64,000 bases of DNA from Bacteroidales bacterium (GCA_009877105.1 WXFD01000013.1:102229-166228), one strand, 5' to 3'. Numbered from the stretch's first letter, positions 55,582 through 64,000 are shown. The notes: a model not told the origin generated them from the sequence alone. Made by a program: numbers and translations.

Positions 55582-57483
55582 ATGAAAAACCTTATCACTT
55601 CACTGCTTGCTTTTGCACTCATGGCGGGATTGAATGCCCAGAACACCGACAGCATATGGATAGTGAACAATTACACCAAGATCGAGAGGATGATACCGAT
55701 GCGCGACGGAGTGAAGCTGTTCACTTCTATATATATTCCCAGGGACATATCCGAAGATCATCCGGTACTTATGGAGAGGTCGCCCTATTCGTGTGCACCG
55801 TACGGAGAGGGTGCATGGAGGGATTTCTGGAACAGGTATCTGAAATATTACCTTTTTGAGGGTTACATCATGGTTAAGCAGGATGTCCGCGGACGCTGGA
55901 TGAGTGAAGGGGAGTTTGCCGATATCAGGCCGTTCAATCCTCACAGGAAGGACAACAGCGACATTGATGAGTCGAGCGACACATACGATACAATAGAATG
56001 GCTTTTAAAGAATATTCCTCACAATAACGGGAAGGTGGGTGTTTTCGGAATTTCATATCCGGGTTTCTATTCCACGATGGCTGCAGCCAGTAATCATCCG
56101 GCACTTAAGGCCGTCAGTCCGCAGGCGCCTGTGACGAACTGGTTCATCGGCGATGATTTTCACCACAACGGAGCTTTTTTCCTGCTCGATGCATTCAGGT
56201 TTTATCCGGCCCTGGGAGCCGGTTTTGGCCTGCCCCGTCCGAAACCTTCAACAAAAGGGCCGGAAAACATCCGTCTGCCGTATCAGGATAATTACAGGTT
56301 TTTCCTTGAAACGGGTGCATTGCCTGCTTTTGCCAGGCTGGCAGGAGACAGCGTACCTTTCTGGAAGGAGCTTTATTCACATCCCGATTATGATGAGTGG
56401 TGGAAAGTCCGCGACGCAAGGAACGCCACAAAAAATCTCAACCCTGCAATGCTGTGGGTCGGCGGACATTTTGACGCGGAAGACAACTGGGGTGCCTGGA
56501 ACTCTTACAAGGCAGCTGAAGAGAATAATCCCATGAAGGAATTCAACAGGATCGTAATGGGCCCCTGGGCACACGGGCAATGGTCGTGGCCTGACGGCTC
56601 ATATCTGGGGAACATCGGTTTCGGGAGCAATACCTCCCAGTGGTACCAGCAGAATATTGAAATACCCTTTTTCAATTATTATCTCAAAGGTAAGGGATCG
56701 AAGCCTGAAATTGCTGAAGCCACCATCTTCATAACCGGCAGGAATGAGTGGAAGGAATTCGGCAGCTGGCCGCCCGCCGGAACTGTCAACACCGACCTGT
56801 TCCTGCAGCCGTCAGGGAGGCTCGGCTGGCAGCGGCCCGGATCAGGACCAGAGCACAGTGATTATGTCAGCGATCCGTCAAAGCCTGTGCCCTATACCGA
56901 GGACGTCCATTTTTTACGGACAATGGAATATATGACGGATGACCAGCGCTTTGCTTCAAGAAGGCCCGATGTTCTTGTGTTTAAGACGGATATCCTGGAA
57001 GAGGAGATCACGCTTACCGGAATGCTGACCGCCGATCTTTTTGTTTCCCTCTCATCAACTGATGCTGACTTTGTTGTGAAACTGATTGACGTTTTCCCTG
57101 ACGATCCGGGACATCTCAGGACAGAGCCCTATTCCGTAAGAATGCCCTTTTCCAAATATCCTGGCGGAGGCTACGAAATGCTCGTTCACGGAGAGATATT
57201 CAGGGGCCGCTACCGCAACAGCTTTGAAAAACCTGCTCCTTTTGTACCCGGAAAAGTGGAGAGAGTGAAATTTGAAGTGGGCAACGTTGCCCATACCTTC
57301 AAGAAGGGGCACAGGATAATGATCCAGATCCAGAGCAGCTGGTTCCCCCTTGCTGACAGGAATCCACAGAAGTTTGTAAATATTTATGAAGCAAGGGAAT
57401 CAGATTTTCAGAAAGCAACCATACAAATTTATCACAGTAAAAAGTACCCGGGAAAGATAATATTGCCCGTTCTGACACAATGA
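55582..57483 (+). CDS. CocE/NonD family hydrolase (X-Pro dipeptidyl-peptidase S15-like)
   Basis: 633 residues from the ATG at 55582, which begins a signal peptide (MKNLITSLLAFALMAGLNAQ); a longer frame from 55477 hides it. The catalytic Ser is in VGVFGISYPGFYS. Later come the likely Asp in GGHFDAEDNWG and the His in MGPWAHGQW. The C-terminal beta domain (about 420-630) is the jelly-roll of the CocE/NonD group. Members hydrolyse esters, acyl groups (glutaryl acylase, cocaine esterase) or X-Pro peptides. It is exported. The downstream DUF2784 gene starts 91 bp later. Confidence 0.93.
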   Translation: MKNLITSLLAFALMAGLNAQNTDSIWIVNNYTKIERMIPMRDGVKLFTSIYIPRDISEDHPVLMERSPYSCAPYGEGAWRDFWNRYLKYYLFEGYIMVKQDVRGRWMSEGEFADIRPFNPHRKDNSDIDESSDTYDTIEWLLKNIPHNNGKVGVFGISYPGFYSTMAAASNHPALKAVSPQAPVTNWFIGDDFHHNGAFFLLDAFRFYPALGAGFGLPRPKPSTKGPENIRLPYQDNYRFFLETGALPAFARLAGDSVPFWKELYSHPDYDEWWKVRDARNATKNLNPAMLWVGGHFDAEDNWGAWNSYKAAEENNPMKEFNRIVMGPWAHGQWSWPDGSYLGNIGFGSNTSQWYQQNIEIPFFNYYLKGKGSKPEIAEATIFITGRNEWKEFGSWPPAGTVNTDLFLQPSGRLGWQRPGSGPEHSDYVSDPSKPVPYTEDVHFLRTMEYMTDDQRFASRRPDVLVFKTDILEEEITLTGMLTADLFVSLSSTDADFVVKLIDVFPDDPGHLRTEPYSVRMPFSKYPGGGYEMLVHGEIFRGRYRNSFEKPAPFVPGKVERVKFEVGNVAHTFKKGHRIMIQIQSSWFPLADRNPQKFVNIYEARESDFQKATIQIYHSKKYPGKIILPVLTQ

Positions 57484-57574
57484 TCAGTCGGCAGATCAAC
57501 AGTGTTCCCTTGTCCATTCTGGAGGAGGCACCGGTTTACGGCGACGGGAACAATTCTCGAGGAAATATCAGGAG

Positions 57575-57991
57575 ATGCTGATATACAGAATTATAGATAT
57601 CTTTTTTGTTTTGTTCCATACCTGTCTTATAATCTTCAATCTGTCAGGCTGGTTATGGAAGAGAACCAGGAAGCTTAACCTGGTGTTTCTGCTTCTGACC
57701 GGAGGTTCGTGGCTGTTCCTTGGGATGCTGACGGGTACCCTTGGATATTGTCCCCTCACCGACTGGCATTTCAGGGTTCTTGAAAAGCTTGGGTACACTA
57801 ACCTGCCGGCTTCATATATCAAGTATCTCTGCGACCGGCTGACCGGGATAGATTTCAATGCCATTTTGATTGGCCGGCTGACGTTTTATCTTTTCCTGGT
57901 CGCATTGATATTATCCCTTCTCCTTAACCTGAGAGATTTCCGAAAAAGTCCACCGGAAAAGTTAGCCGCTTCCGGCAAGGATAATTGCTGA
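57575..57991 (+). CDS. DUF2784 family membrane protein
   Basis: 138 residues with about four spans. Family-typical blocks are LFHTCLIIFNLSGWLWKRTR, the central GYCPLTDWHFRVLEKLG and Y-rich surroundings of YIKYLCDRLTGI. The function is unknown. It lies after the CocE/NonD gene and converges with the GMP-synthase-like gene. Confidence 0.88.
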   Translation: MLIYRIIDIFFVLFHTCLIIFNLSGWLWKRTRKLNLVFLLLTGGSWLFLGMLTGTLGYCPLTDWHFRVLEKLGYTNLPASYIKYLCDRLTGIDFNAILIGRLTFYLFLVALILSLLLNLRDFRKSPPEKLAASGKDNC

Positions 57992-58045
57992 CCATGCGGC
58001 AAACTGGCAGGGAAATCACAGGACCAGGAAAGATCGGCAGCTCCG

Positions 58046-59008
58046 TTAAATGGCCTCAAGTGTTGAAGGCGGCTTTGAAGCTATGTTATAGGTAACGGAC
58101 ACAACCTCCGGTACATTCTCAAGGATCGAGGAAGCCAGTTCTTCCAGGGTTTCAAACGGCAGTTTTGTAGGACTTGCTGTTCTGGCGTCGACGCTGTCCC
58201 AGCAACGTATTTCTATCTGGTGTCCGAACTTACGTTTTCCTTCCCTCATTCCCGTAACCCGGTCGTTGTGGAGGATGGCCATATACTGGAAGGCACCTGT
58301 ACCGGCAAGGATCCTTTCAACGACAGAAGTGGCCTTTTTTACAAGATCGAGCTTTTCAGCGGTAACTTCCCCGATGATCCGTGCCGCCAGAGCCGGTCCG
58401 GGGAAAGGTATCCTGTTGAACATCTCTTCCGGCAGTCCGAGGGCTTTTCCTGCAACCCGCACCCCATCCTTTCGCAGCCGGATCAATGGTTCAAGGATCT
58501 GGTATCCGAAAGTTTCTTCCGGATCGATCCCGAGCTGTGCAAAAACATTGTGCTGTCTTTTTATCCCGGCCACTGTTTCGTCAATATCCGTAAGGATGGT
58601 CCCCTGGAGAAGGAATTTTGCACCGCTTTCCCTGACGATGCGTCCAAAAACCTTTTTGTAGAAGGTCTGGGTAATGGCTTCACGTTTTTCCTCAGGGTCA
58701 GTTATGCCTTTAAGGGCATCAAGAAACTCTTTCCGGGCATCAACTATCTCAACTTTCACTCCCAGTTTGCTGAATATGTCTGCCACAAATTCAGCTTCGC
58801 CCTCACGCATAAGTCCGTTCTGGACAAAAACCGTCCGAAGCCTGTGGCCCAGGGCCCTGTGGCCCAGCAATGTCACAACTGAAGAATCAACTCCCCCCGA
58901 GAGGGCATTTATAGCGGTGCCCTGTCCTACTGCAGAAACAATTTCATTTACCCTTTCAGTTATGAAATTTTCAGCGTTCAGATCGTGAATTTTAATTTCG
59001 TTTGTCAT
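58046..59008 (-). CDS. GMP synthase-like ATP pyrophosphatase without glutaminase domain
   Basis: 320 residues from the ATG at 59008 (MTNEIKIHDL). A longer frame reaching 59386 is translated repeat and is rejected. The PP-loop SGGVDSS is at 37-43, and the C-terminal dimerisation domain ends in ASKPPSTLEAI, like GuaA. There is no class-I glutamine amidotransferase domain, so ammonia must come from a partner or from free ammonia. Blocks differ from usual GuaA: GTILTDIDETVAGIKRQHN and RIPFPGPALAARIIGEV replace the common forms. It could be a split GMP synthase subunit B or a divergent paralogue. The normal guaA is not in the window. Confidence 0.82.
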   Translation of the reverse strand: MTNEIKIHDLNAENFITERVNEIVSAVGQGTAINALSGGVDSSVVTLLGHRALGHRLRTVFVQNGLMREGEAEFVADIFSKLGVKVEIVDARKEFLDALKGITDPEEKREAITQTFYKKVFGRIVRESGAKFLLQGTILTDIDETVAGIKRQHNVFAQLGIDPEETFGYQILEPLIRLRKDGVRVAGKALGLPEEMFNRIPFPGPALAARIIGEVTAEKLDLVKKATSVVERILAGTGAFQYMAILHNDRVTGMREGKRKFGHQIEIRCWDSVDARTASPTKLPFETLEELASSILENVPEVVSVTYNIASKPPSTLEAI

Positions 59009-59089
59009 TGTCTTAAATATATTCCGTAAACTTATAAAATTTCCGCTTTCACATTTTTCCCGCCACACAATTAATTGAGATAATGTTGA

Positions 59090-59223
59090 AGTTGGAAACT
59101 CTCCCCGATCAGATAACCCTCTGGCCATGACATGTAAGAGTGACGATATTGATCCCGGGAACTTGCTCCCGTAACATAACTCTCTGGCTATGACATGCAG
59201 GAACAGGGCGATATTAATACCGG
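59090..59223. repeat. Short leader repeats before the 453-bp units
   Basis: Two copies of a segment of about 62 bp, built around taac(c/t)ctctggc and gacatg followed by gcgatatt/gacgatatt, precede the first full unit. They are degenerate copies of the unit's left end. Confidence 0.6.
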
Positions 59224-59676
59224 TAACTCCCTCCCATAACATAACTCTCTGGCAGAGACATGCTCCGAAGGAGCATCCGTCAACCAAAGCCTTCTCAGAA
59301 TGAGAAGAATAACAATAACCTCCGGTGAAACCGGAGGTACGGTCCACCCCTGACTGTTCAGCTCCGCAGGAGCTGGACAATACCAATGAGGGTGACTCAT
59401 CTCCCCCCGGCCGATGTTTTTGTTAATAATACAACGAGATGTAAGCAAGATACTAAATTCCAGGGAAAATCCGGGTTTGTGTCGCCCCGTTCGGGGCTCA
59501 AAATCATTGGTGTGATCTTAACCCCCGGTTAACACCGGGGGTTATTAATATTCAGTCACTTACGTGACTCTTTTGTCCGGATGCTTCGCATCTGATCTTC
59601 ACGGAAGCTCAAACTTCCCTTCAGAAGATACCTCTCTTGTACTGCCACCCGCCGGTATGAATAATATTGAAGTTGA
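59224..59676. repeat. Hairpin-dense 453-bp unit 1 (no transposase gene)
   Basis: Eight palindromes lie in order: gctccgaaggagc (59262), cttctcagaatgagaag (59291), cctccggtgaaaccggagg (59319), cagctccgcaggagctg (59359), gccccgttcggggc (59484), cccccggttaacaccggggg (about 59522), agtcacttacgtgact (59554) and gatgcttcgcatc (59580). Between the fourth and fifth is a 34-bp spacer in place of the transposase gene found in unit 3. The unit looks like a non-autonomous member of a REP/IS200-like family. Confidence 0.85.
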
Positions 59677-60130
59677 TAGCTTTCCCCCATAACATAACTC
59701 TCTGGCAAAGAAATGCTCCGAAGGAGCATCCTTCAACCAGAGCCTTCTCAGTATGAGAAGAACAACAATAACCTCCGGTAAAACCGGAGGTCCGGCCCCT
59801 CCCTGACTGTTCAGCTCCGCAGGAGCTGGACAATACCAATGATGGTAACTCACCTACCACCCGGCCGATGTTTTTGTTAATAATACAACGAGACGAAAGC
59901 AAGATACTAAATTCCAGGGAAAATCCGGGTTTGTGTCGCCCCGTTCGGGGCTCAAAATCATTGGTGTGACTTTAACCCCTGGTTAACACCGGAGATTATT
60001 AATATTCAGTCACTTACGTGACTCTTTTGTCCGGATGCTTCGCATCTGATCTTCACGGAAGCTCATACTTCCCTTTAGAAGGTAGCTCTCTTGTACTGCC
60101 ATCCACCGGTATGAATAATATTGAAGTTAA
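59677..60130. repeat. Hairpin-dense 454-bp unit 2 (no transposase gene)
   Basis: Same order of palindromes as unit 1, with a small number of substitutions, several outside the hairpin stems (for example aaagaaatgctcc for agagacatgctcc). Some stem changes occur too: aacccctggttaacaccggag weakens the sixth hairpin. Spacing to unit 1 is 453-454 bp at every anchor checked. Confidence 0.85.
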
Positions 60131-60945
60131 TAACTTTCTCCCGTAATATAACTCTCTGGCAGAGACATGCTCCGAAGGAGCATCCATAAACTCGATCCTT
60201 CTCAGGATGAGAAGGATAACAATAATCTCCGGTGAAACCGGAGGTCCGGCATCCCCCCCTGACTGTTCAGCTCCGCAGGAGCTGGACTCTTACGGAAAAT
60301 ATTGTTCGTCAATCTTAATCCCGGCTATTTGTATAAGACTCCTGTATTCATCTTCAAATGATTTCTTTTTGTGATGTTCATGTTGATTCCTGATATACTC
60401 AACCAGATAACCCAAATCATAATATGAACAGGTGAACGATCCATACCCTTCGGCCCATCCGTCAAACAAAGGAAAAATCCCTTTCTCTTTCACCCATTTT
60501 GATGTTGATGCTTTTAACTCCCTCATAAAATCCGCCAAAGCAACAGAGGGATGAAGATCAGTCAGAATATGAAGATGGTTTTCGGTACCATTTACAATGT
60601 ACAGGTGACTGTTTTTGTTTCTGATTATCCCGGATATATAGGAGTACAGCTGCTCCGAGTGATCCCGGACGAGGGAAGGAATACTGTGCTTTGTCCTGAA
60701 AACAAGATGGTACAGCAATTGCCGATAGCTTGACATAGCATTGATGTTTTTGTTAATAATACAACGAGACGAAAGCAAGATACTAAATTCCAGGGAAAAT
60801 CCTCGTTTGTGTCGCCCCGTCCGGGGCTCAAAATCATTGGTGTGACTCTAACCCCCCGGTTAACACCGGGGGTTATTAATATTCAGTCACTTAAGTGACT
60901 CTCTTGTCCGGATGCTTCGCATCGGAACTTCGCAGAAACAACAAT
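60131..60945. mobile_element. RAYT/IS200-like element: unit 3 carrying the transposase gene
   Basis: The left half is the same as units 1 and 2 through cagctccgcaggagctg (about 60267-60283). The transposase gene follows on the minus strand. The right half resumes at gatgtttttgttaataatac (60743) and runs through the other four palindromes to gatgcttcgcatc (about 60910). The gene thus sits between the fourth and fifth hairpins. A further partial copy of the right end lies at 60977-61020. Confidence 0.85.
60290..60736 (-). CDS. Single-domain Y1 (IS200/RAYT-type) transposase
   Basis: 148 residues from the ATG at 60736 (MSSYRQLLYHLVFRTK). An upstream ATG at 60778 adds 14 residues that are translated repeat, so it is rejected. 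The HUH motif is NHLHILTD (His54, His56); the likely catalytic Tyr is Tyr114 in LVEYIRNQHEHH. EGYGSFTCSYYDL is the conserved block before it. Y1 transposases cut and join single-stranded DNA at hairpins. The flanking hairpin-dense repeats are the likely substrates. No TnpB/IscB-like gene is present. Confidence 0.93.
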   Translation of the reverse strand: MSSYRQLLYHLVFRTKHSIPSLVRDHSEQLYSYISGIIRNKNSHLYIVNGTENHLHILTDLHPSVALADFMRELKASTSKWVKEKGIFPLFDGWAEGYGSFTCSYYDLGYLVEYIRNQHEHHKKKSFEDEYRSLIQIAGIKIDEQYFP

Positions 60946-60976
60946 TTACCCCTTATAATATGACTTCTAAGTAAAT

Positions 60977-61020
60977 TTTTCCGGATGCTTCGCATCTGAC
61001 CTTCGCGGAAAGAACAATTT
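60977..61020. repeat. Partial right-end copy of the hairpin unit
   Basis: ccggatgcttcgcatctgac and the following cttcgcggaaagaacaattt repeat the right end of unit 3, about 70 bp after it. It is the last recognisable part of the repeat cluster before the next gene. Confidence 0.75.
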
Positions 61021-61136
61021 CCCCCTTATTTAAAGGATCGGCGGCAAAAAAGATAAAAATATTCTTTCGGATAATTAAGGTAGCGTAGGAAACCCTTGTC
61101 ATTATCAGTATTTTTGACCTGTTTAAAGAAATATGC

Positions 61137-61907
61137 ATGGTACGAATCACAAAAGAACTGAAGGATTTTCTTGATGAAAAGGCGGCCAGGTACAACAATC
61201 CGGCATTCATCGGGCTCGACCCTGTTCAGGTACCCCATGCATATACCGGGAAGGAAGACATTGAAATATCGGGGTTCCTGTCCGCGGTCATATCATGGGG
61301 AAACCGTGCCTCCATTGTAAAGAATGCAAAACGGATGATGGGATACATGGGAGATTCGCCCCACGACTTCATCCTTAACCATAATGACCGGCACCTCAGA
61401 AAGATGGAAGGTTTCGTGCACCGCACCTTCAATTCAGATGATCTCCTGGCATTCATTGGAGGTCTGAGGCACCTGTATAAAAACATGGGCGGACTGGAAG
61501 GTATATTCGTGAAATACCAGACGGAAGATTCACTCCAGCCGGCTATTCACTATCTGAAGAAAGAGTTTTTTTCCGTACCCCATCTCGAACGGTCGAGGAA
61601 GCATCTGCCCGACCCGCTGACAGGTTCTGCCGCTAAAAGGATAAACATGTATCTCAGGTGGATGATCCGCAAGGATGACAAGGGCGTGGATTTCGGTATC
61701 TGGAAAAGCATTCCGCCCTCGGTATTGTCATGTCCGCTTGATGTTCATTCGGGGAACGTTGCCCGGAAGCTCGGACTGATCACCCGTAAACAGAATGATG
61801 CCAAGGCAGTTGCCGAGCTTGATACTGTTCTTAGAGGCTTTGATCCGGAAGATCCCGTAAAATATGATTTTGCATTGTTTGGACTGGGAGTGTTTGAAAG
61901 ATACTAA
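61137..61907 (+). CDS. TIGR02757 (DUF2400) family protein
   Basis: 256 residues. The sequence ARYNNPAFIGLDPVQVPHAY and later LSCPLDVHSGNVARKLGLI match the TIGR02757/DUF2400 family common in Bacteroidota and elsewhere. The fold resembles the HhH-GPD DNA glycosylase family, but the function is not established. It ends before the AT-rich stretch. Confidence 0.9.
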   Translation: MVRITKELKDFLDEKAARYNNPAFIGLDPVQVPHAYTGKEDIEISGFLSAVISWGNRASIVKNAKRMMGYMGDSPHDFILNHNDRHLRKMEGFVHRTFNSDDLLAFIGGLRHLYKNMGGLEGIFVKYQTEDSLQPAIHYLKKEFFSVPHLERSRKHLPDPLTGSAAKRINMYLRWMIRKDDKGVDFGIWKSIPPSVLSCPLDVHSGNVARKLGLITRKQNDAKAVAELDTVLRGFDPEDPVKYDFALFGLGVFERY

Positions 61908-62371
61908 TAGAAAAATGATCAAATTTTCAGTCTTCTTACCCCGACTGGGCAACTCAATGATAACATATTATTCAGCGAACGCTTTCAAGCTCCATATTTT
62001 CTCTACCAAGCCGTAATATATCAGCCAGCGATTCTCGCCCTGATAATCTATCAACTTTGATAGCAGCTCATCTGGATTTTTCTTCATAATTTGCTCACGT
62101 TCTTTGAAAGTCATGGTTGTAAGTTTTTTGATTAGTACTTTAGAACTATTATTCAACCGTGACTTTCTTTTTCTATTACTTCGCTAATCCAATTTTACAG
62201 AAACAAAGCTACGTAGCGTGTAACTTTTTGATATCATTAATTTGTTCAATTTTAGATTGTAGTTTTAGGCTATATTATATCCTGTAAGTTAAACTTGACT
62301 AAAAGGATTTTGGCATTTATAGGTAGATATTTTTATATTACAGAAAATTTTTCAATTTAATTTTTCATATT
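61908..62371. other. 464-bp AT-rich intergenic stretch
   Basis: This stretch marks the change to AT-rich DNA that continues through the next gene. It holds one possible small minus-strand gene (61968-62156). The last 120 bp contain tttgttcaattttagattgt and AT tracts that may include the promoter of the gene at 62372. No tRNA or obvious attachment site was found. Confidence 0.5.
61968..62156 (-). CDS. Possible small protein, 62 residues
   Basis: MNNSSKVLIKKLTTMTFKER opens a charged, helical 62-residue frame ending IWSLKAFAE. No family is recognised. It might be a real small gene or a fragment in the AT-rich stretch. A second ATG at residue 15 is possible. Confidence 0.3.
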   Translation of the reverse strand: MNNSSKVLIKKLTTMTFKEREQIMKKNPDELLSKLIDYQGENRWLIYYGLVEKIWSLKAFAE

Positions 62372-63871
62372 ATGCAAAAAAAAATAATCATCCTAATCCT
62401 TCTATTCACTTCCTATTCTTTTGTTTTGTATTCAAATAGCCCTGAATCAGATGCGAATACAATGAATAGACATTTCAACGGCCCATTGAAAACAAACCCT
62501 AATAATCCTAATTATTTTATTGATAATTCAGGAAAAGCCATATACCTGACAGGATCCCATACATGGGCTAATTTTCAAGAAATTGGTATTGATACAACAA
62601 AAAGATTTGATTATGAAAATTATTTGAAAATGATGGAAGAATGCCATCATAATTTTATGAGGTTATGGATGTTTGAGAATTCCGCTTTTGCAAGTTGGAC
62701 GCCTGATACAATCTTTTGGCATCCAAATATTTATCAACGTTCAGGAAAAGGAAAAGCTGGAGACGGAGGAACTAAATTTGATTTAACCAGGTTTAATCAA
62801 TATTATTTTGACAGATTACGTCAACGTATTATACAGGCTGGCAATCGAGGCATCTATGTTTCAGTGATGTTATTTCAAGGTTGGAGTCTGGATAAAACTG
62901 GCATTTCTGATCCATGGAGAGCACATCCATGGAATAAAAATAATAATATTAATGGCATTGGAGCCAGGGATAGTGTTGCCGATAACAACTCATTAGCAAC
63001 AATTCACAGCATGAGAAATCCTAAATTATTGGAAATTCAAGAACAATATATTAAAAAGGTTATTGAAACGGTAAATGATCTTGATAACGTTTTATATGAA
63101 GTTAGCAATGAGGGCGGTGATCATGATTGGCAGGAATGGGTTATAAATTTGATACGTGAGTATGAAAAAAGTAAAAATAAACAACATGCAATTGGTTATA
63201 CAACCCCGAGTCAGCTTGGTCATTTAAATAAAAATTTGTATGAAAGCAGTGCAGATTGGGTGTCGCCAACGATGGAGCCGTTAAGGTGGGCGTATCCGGG
63301 AACAAAATATATGGAAAATTACATGGATGACCCTCCAGCTAATAAATTTGGTAAAATCAATATTCTGGATACGGACCACTTGTGGGGGCATGGCGGTAAT
63401 TGGAAATGGGTATGGAAAAGTTTCACCAGAGGATATAATCCAATTTTTATGGATCCTTGGCAGCCAATTGAGTATCACAGCGATGAGCGAGTTTCATGGG
63501 TTTTCACGGGTGGAGTTAGTAAAGACAATCGTGATTACCCTGATTGGCATTTTGTGCGTACTAATATGGGATATGCCAGGAAAATAGCAGATAGTGTTAA
63601 CTTGATAGATTTGTTTCCGGAACCGGACATCGCTTCAACCGGATATTGTTTGACGGATAAAAAGAATGTATTTATCGTTTATTTACCTAATGGGGGTGAT
63701 GTTACTATAAATATGCTATCCTGTGATATAAATGCAAATTATTATATCGAGTGGTTTTTTCCAATTCTCAACAGGTCTATGAAAATTAATACACCAGTGA
63801 AAGGAGGCGGGTATAAAAATTTCACTTTGCCTTTTACTGGTGATGGGGTGTTAATTTTGATTAAAAATTAA
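62372..63871 (+). CDS. DUF4038-like glycoside hydrolase-type protein
   Basis: 499 residues with a signal peptide (about 1-22). The barrel begins NPNNPNYFIDNSGKAIYLTG and SHTWANFQE, typical of DUF4038/apiosidase-like GH-A proteins. The likely acid/base is in NVLYEVSNEGGDHDW. DTDHLWGHGGNWKWVWKS may hold the second carboxylate region. A small C-terminal beta domain of about 85 residues ends the protein. The gene is clearly AT-richer than the chromosome around it, which suggests transfer. A transposase fragment lies directly after its stop. Confidence 0.82.
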   Translation: MQKKIIILILLFTSYSFVLYSNSPESDANTMNRHFNGPLKTNPNNPNYFIDNSGKAIYLTGSHTWANFQEIGIDTTKRFDYENYLKMMEECHHNFMRLWMFENSAFASWTPDTIFWHPNIYQRSGKGKAGDGGTKFDLTRFNQYYFDRLRQRIIQAGNRGIYVSVMLFQGWSLDKTGISDPWRAHPWNKNNNINGIGARDSVADNNSLATIHSMRNPKLLEIQEQYIKKVIETVNDLDNVLYEVSNEGGDHDWQEWVINLIREYEKSKNKQHAIGYTTPSQLGHLNKNLYESSADWVSPTMEPLRWAYPGTKYMENYMDDPPANKFGKINILDTDHLWGHGGNWKWVWKSFTRGYNPIFMDPWQPIEYHSDERVSWVFTGGVSKDNRDYPDWHFVRTNMGYARKIADSVNLIDLFPEPDIASTGYCLTDKKNVFIVYLPNGGDVTINMLSCDINANYYIEWFFPILNRSMKINTPVKGGGYKNFTLPFTGDGVLILIKN

Positions 63872-63873
63872 AT

Positions 63874-64000
63874 GTACCATTTACAATGTACAGGTGACTG
63901 TTTTTGTTTCTGATTATCCCGGATATATAGGAGTACAGCTGCTCCGAGTGATCCCGGACGAGGGAAGGAATACTGTGCTTTGTCCTGAAAACAAGATGGT
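63874..64000 (-). pseudogene. Second copy of the Y1 transposase gene, interrupted, running off the window
   Basis: 127 bp identical to 60585-60711. It corresponds to codons for about residues 9-50 of the transposase. Homology ends at 63874, two bases after the stop of the AT-rich gene. The C-terminal half with the HUH and Tyr motifs is missing on this side, so this copy is truncated. The N-terminal start lies beyond the window. Confidence 0.85.

Noticed and set aside
59009..59386. N-terminal extension of the GMP-synthase-like frame
   Set aside because: The extra 126 residues are translated repeat; the ATG at 59008 gives the normal family start.
59188..59902. Open frames of 84-93 codons in the 453-bp units
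   Set aside because: They read through hairpin repeats and recur in each unit; they have no protein-like composition or family.
59224..60945. CRISPR array
   Set aside because: The repeats are about 453 bp long, not 25-40 bp units with similar-size spacers, and no cas gene is present.
1..64000. tRNA, rRNA and riboswitch signals
   Set aside because: I looked by eye for T-loop motifs, rRNA-like blocks and known riboswitch cores and saw none convincing. A covariance-model scan would be decisive.

Overview
The window looks like a piece of a Bacteroidota chromosome, probably an environmental member of the Bacteroidales/Marinilabiliales type. The signs are a complete alternative complex III (ACIII) operon, many lipoproteins and glycan-active enzymes, almost no Shine-Dalgarno sequences, a TAnnTTTG-type promoter element, and families common in that phylum (tricorn-like S41 protease, DUF2905, DUF2784, TIGR02757, IS982 and single-domain Y1 transposases). 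Base composition is moderate for most of the window and visibly AT-rich at about 54.1-55.0 kb and 61.9-63.9 kb. I see no rRNA, tRNA or CRISPR array.

Region 1 (1-9.5 kb): respiration. A partial gene end is followed by actA-actB-actC-actD-actE-actF, which encode the quinol:electron-acceptor ACIII. The first gene is unusual: a complete NarI-like di-heme cytochrome b domain is fused through a mono-heme cytochrome c segment to the penta-heme ActA domain. A lone cytochrome oxidase subunit III/NorE-like gene converges on the operon. No catalytic oxidase subunit is present.

Region 2 (9.5-18.5 kb): an IS982 remnant, an M20 peptidase, an amidohydrolase, a UbiB-like kinase with a phasin-like neighbour, a nitrilase-family hydrolase, an APC amino acid permease, and an isolated hypA-hypB nickel-insertion pair whose HypB has a very His-rich N-terminus.

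Region 3 (18.5-38.4 kb): glycan use. It holds a GH-A hydrolase, a CBM9-like lipoprotein, a beta-helix protein, two GH2 enzymes of the endo-beta-mannosidase/exo-glucosaminidase type, a GH5 enzyme, and a compact minus-strand operon of GH2, nagA, polysaccharide deacetylase, ROK kinase, MFS transporter and SIS-domain protein. No SusC/SusD pair is present. Together the genes suggest use of mannosyl/N-acetylglucosaminyl glycans. A lipoprotein, a radical SAM enzyme and a small membrane protein sit inside this region.

Region 4 (38.4-50.7 kb): a SPOR lipoprotein, a fused GT81-like glycosyltransferase/HAD phosphatase (possibly a one-protein glucosylglycerate pathway), mutS, trmN6, an MFS hexuronate-type transporter, a tricorn-like protease, a phosphoesterase and a methyltransferase.

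Region 5 (50.7-64 kb): repeat-rich. A 409-bp palindrome-rich unit is tandemly duplicated. Farther on, three consecutive ~453-bp hairpin-dense units lie side by side, and the third carries a REP-associated Y1 transposase (RAYT/IS200-like) gene between its fourth and fifth palindromes. The first two look like non-autonomous versions of the third. An identical 127-bp fragment of the same transposase gene lies at the right edge of the window, next to an AT-rich glycoside-hydrolase-like gene. Between the repeats are a PQQ-propeller lipoprotein, a CocE/NonD hydrolase, DUF2905 and DUF2784 proteins, a glutaminase-less GMP-synthase-like ATP pyrophosphatase and a TIGR02757 protein.
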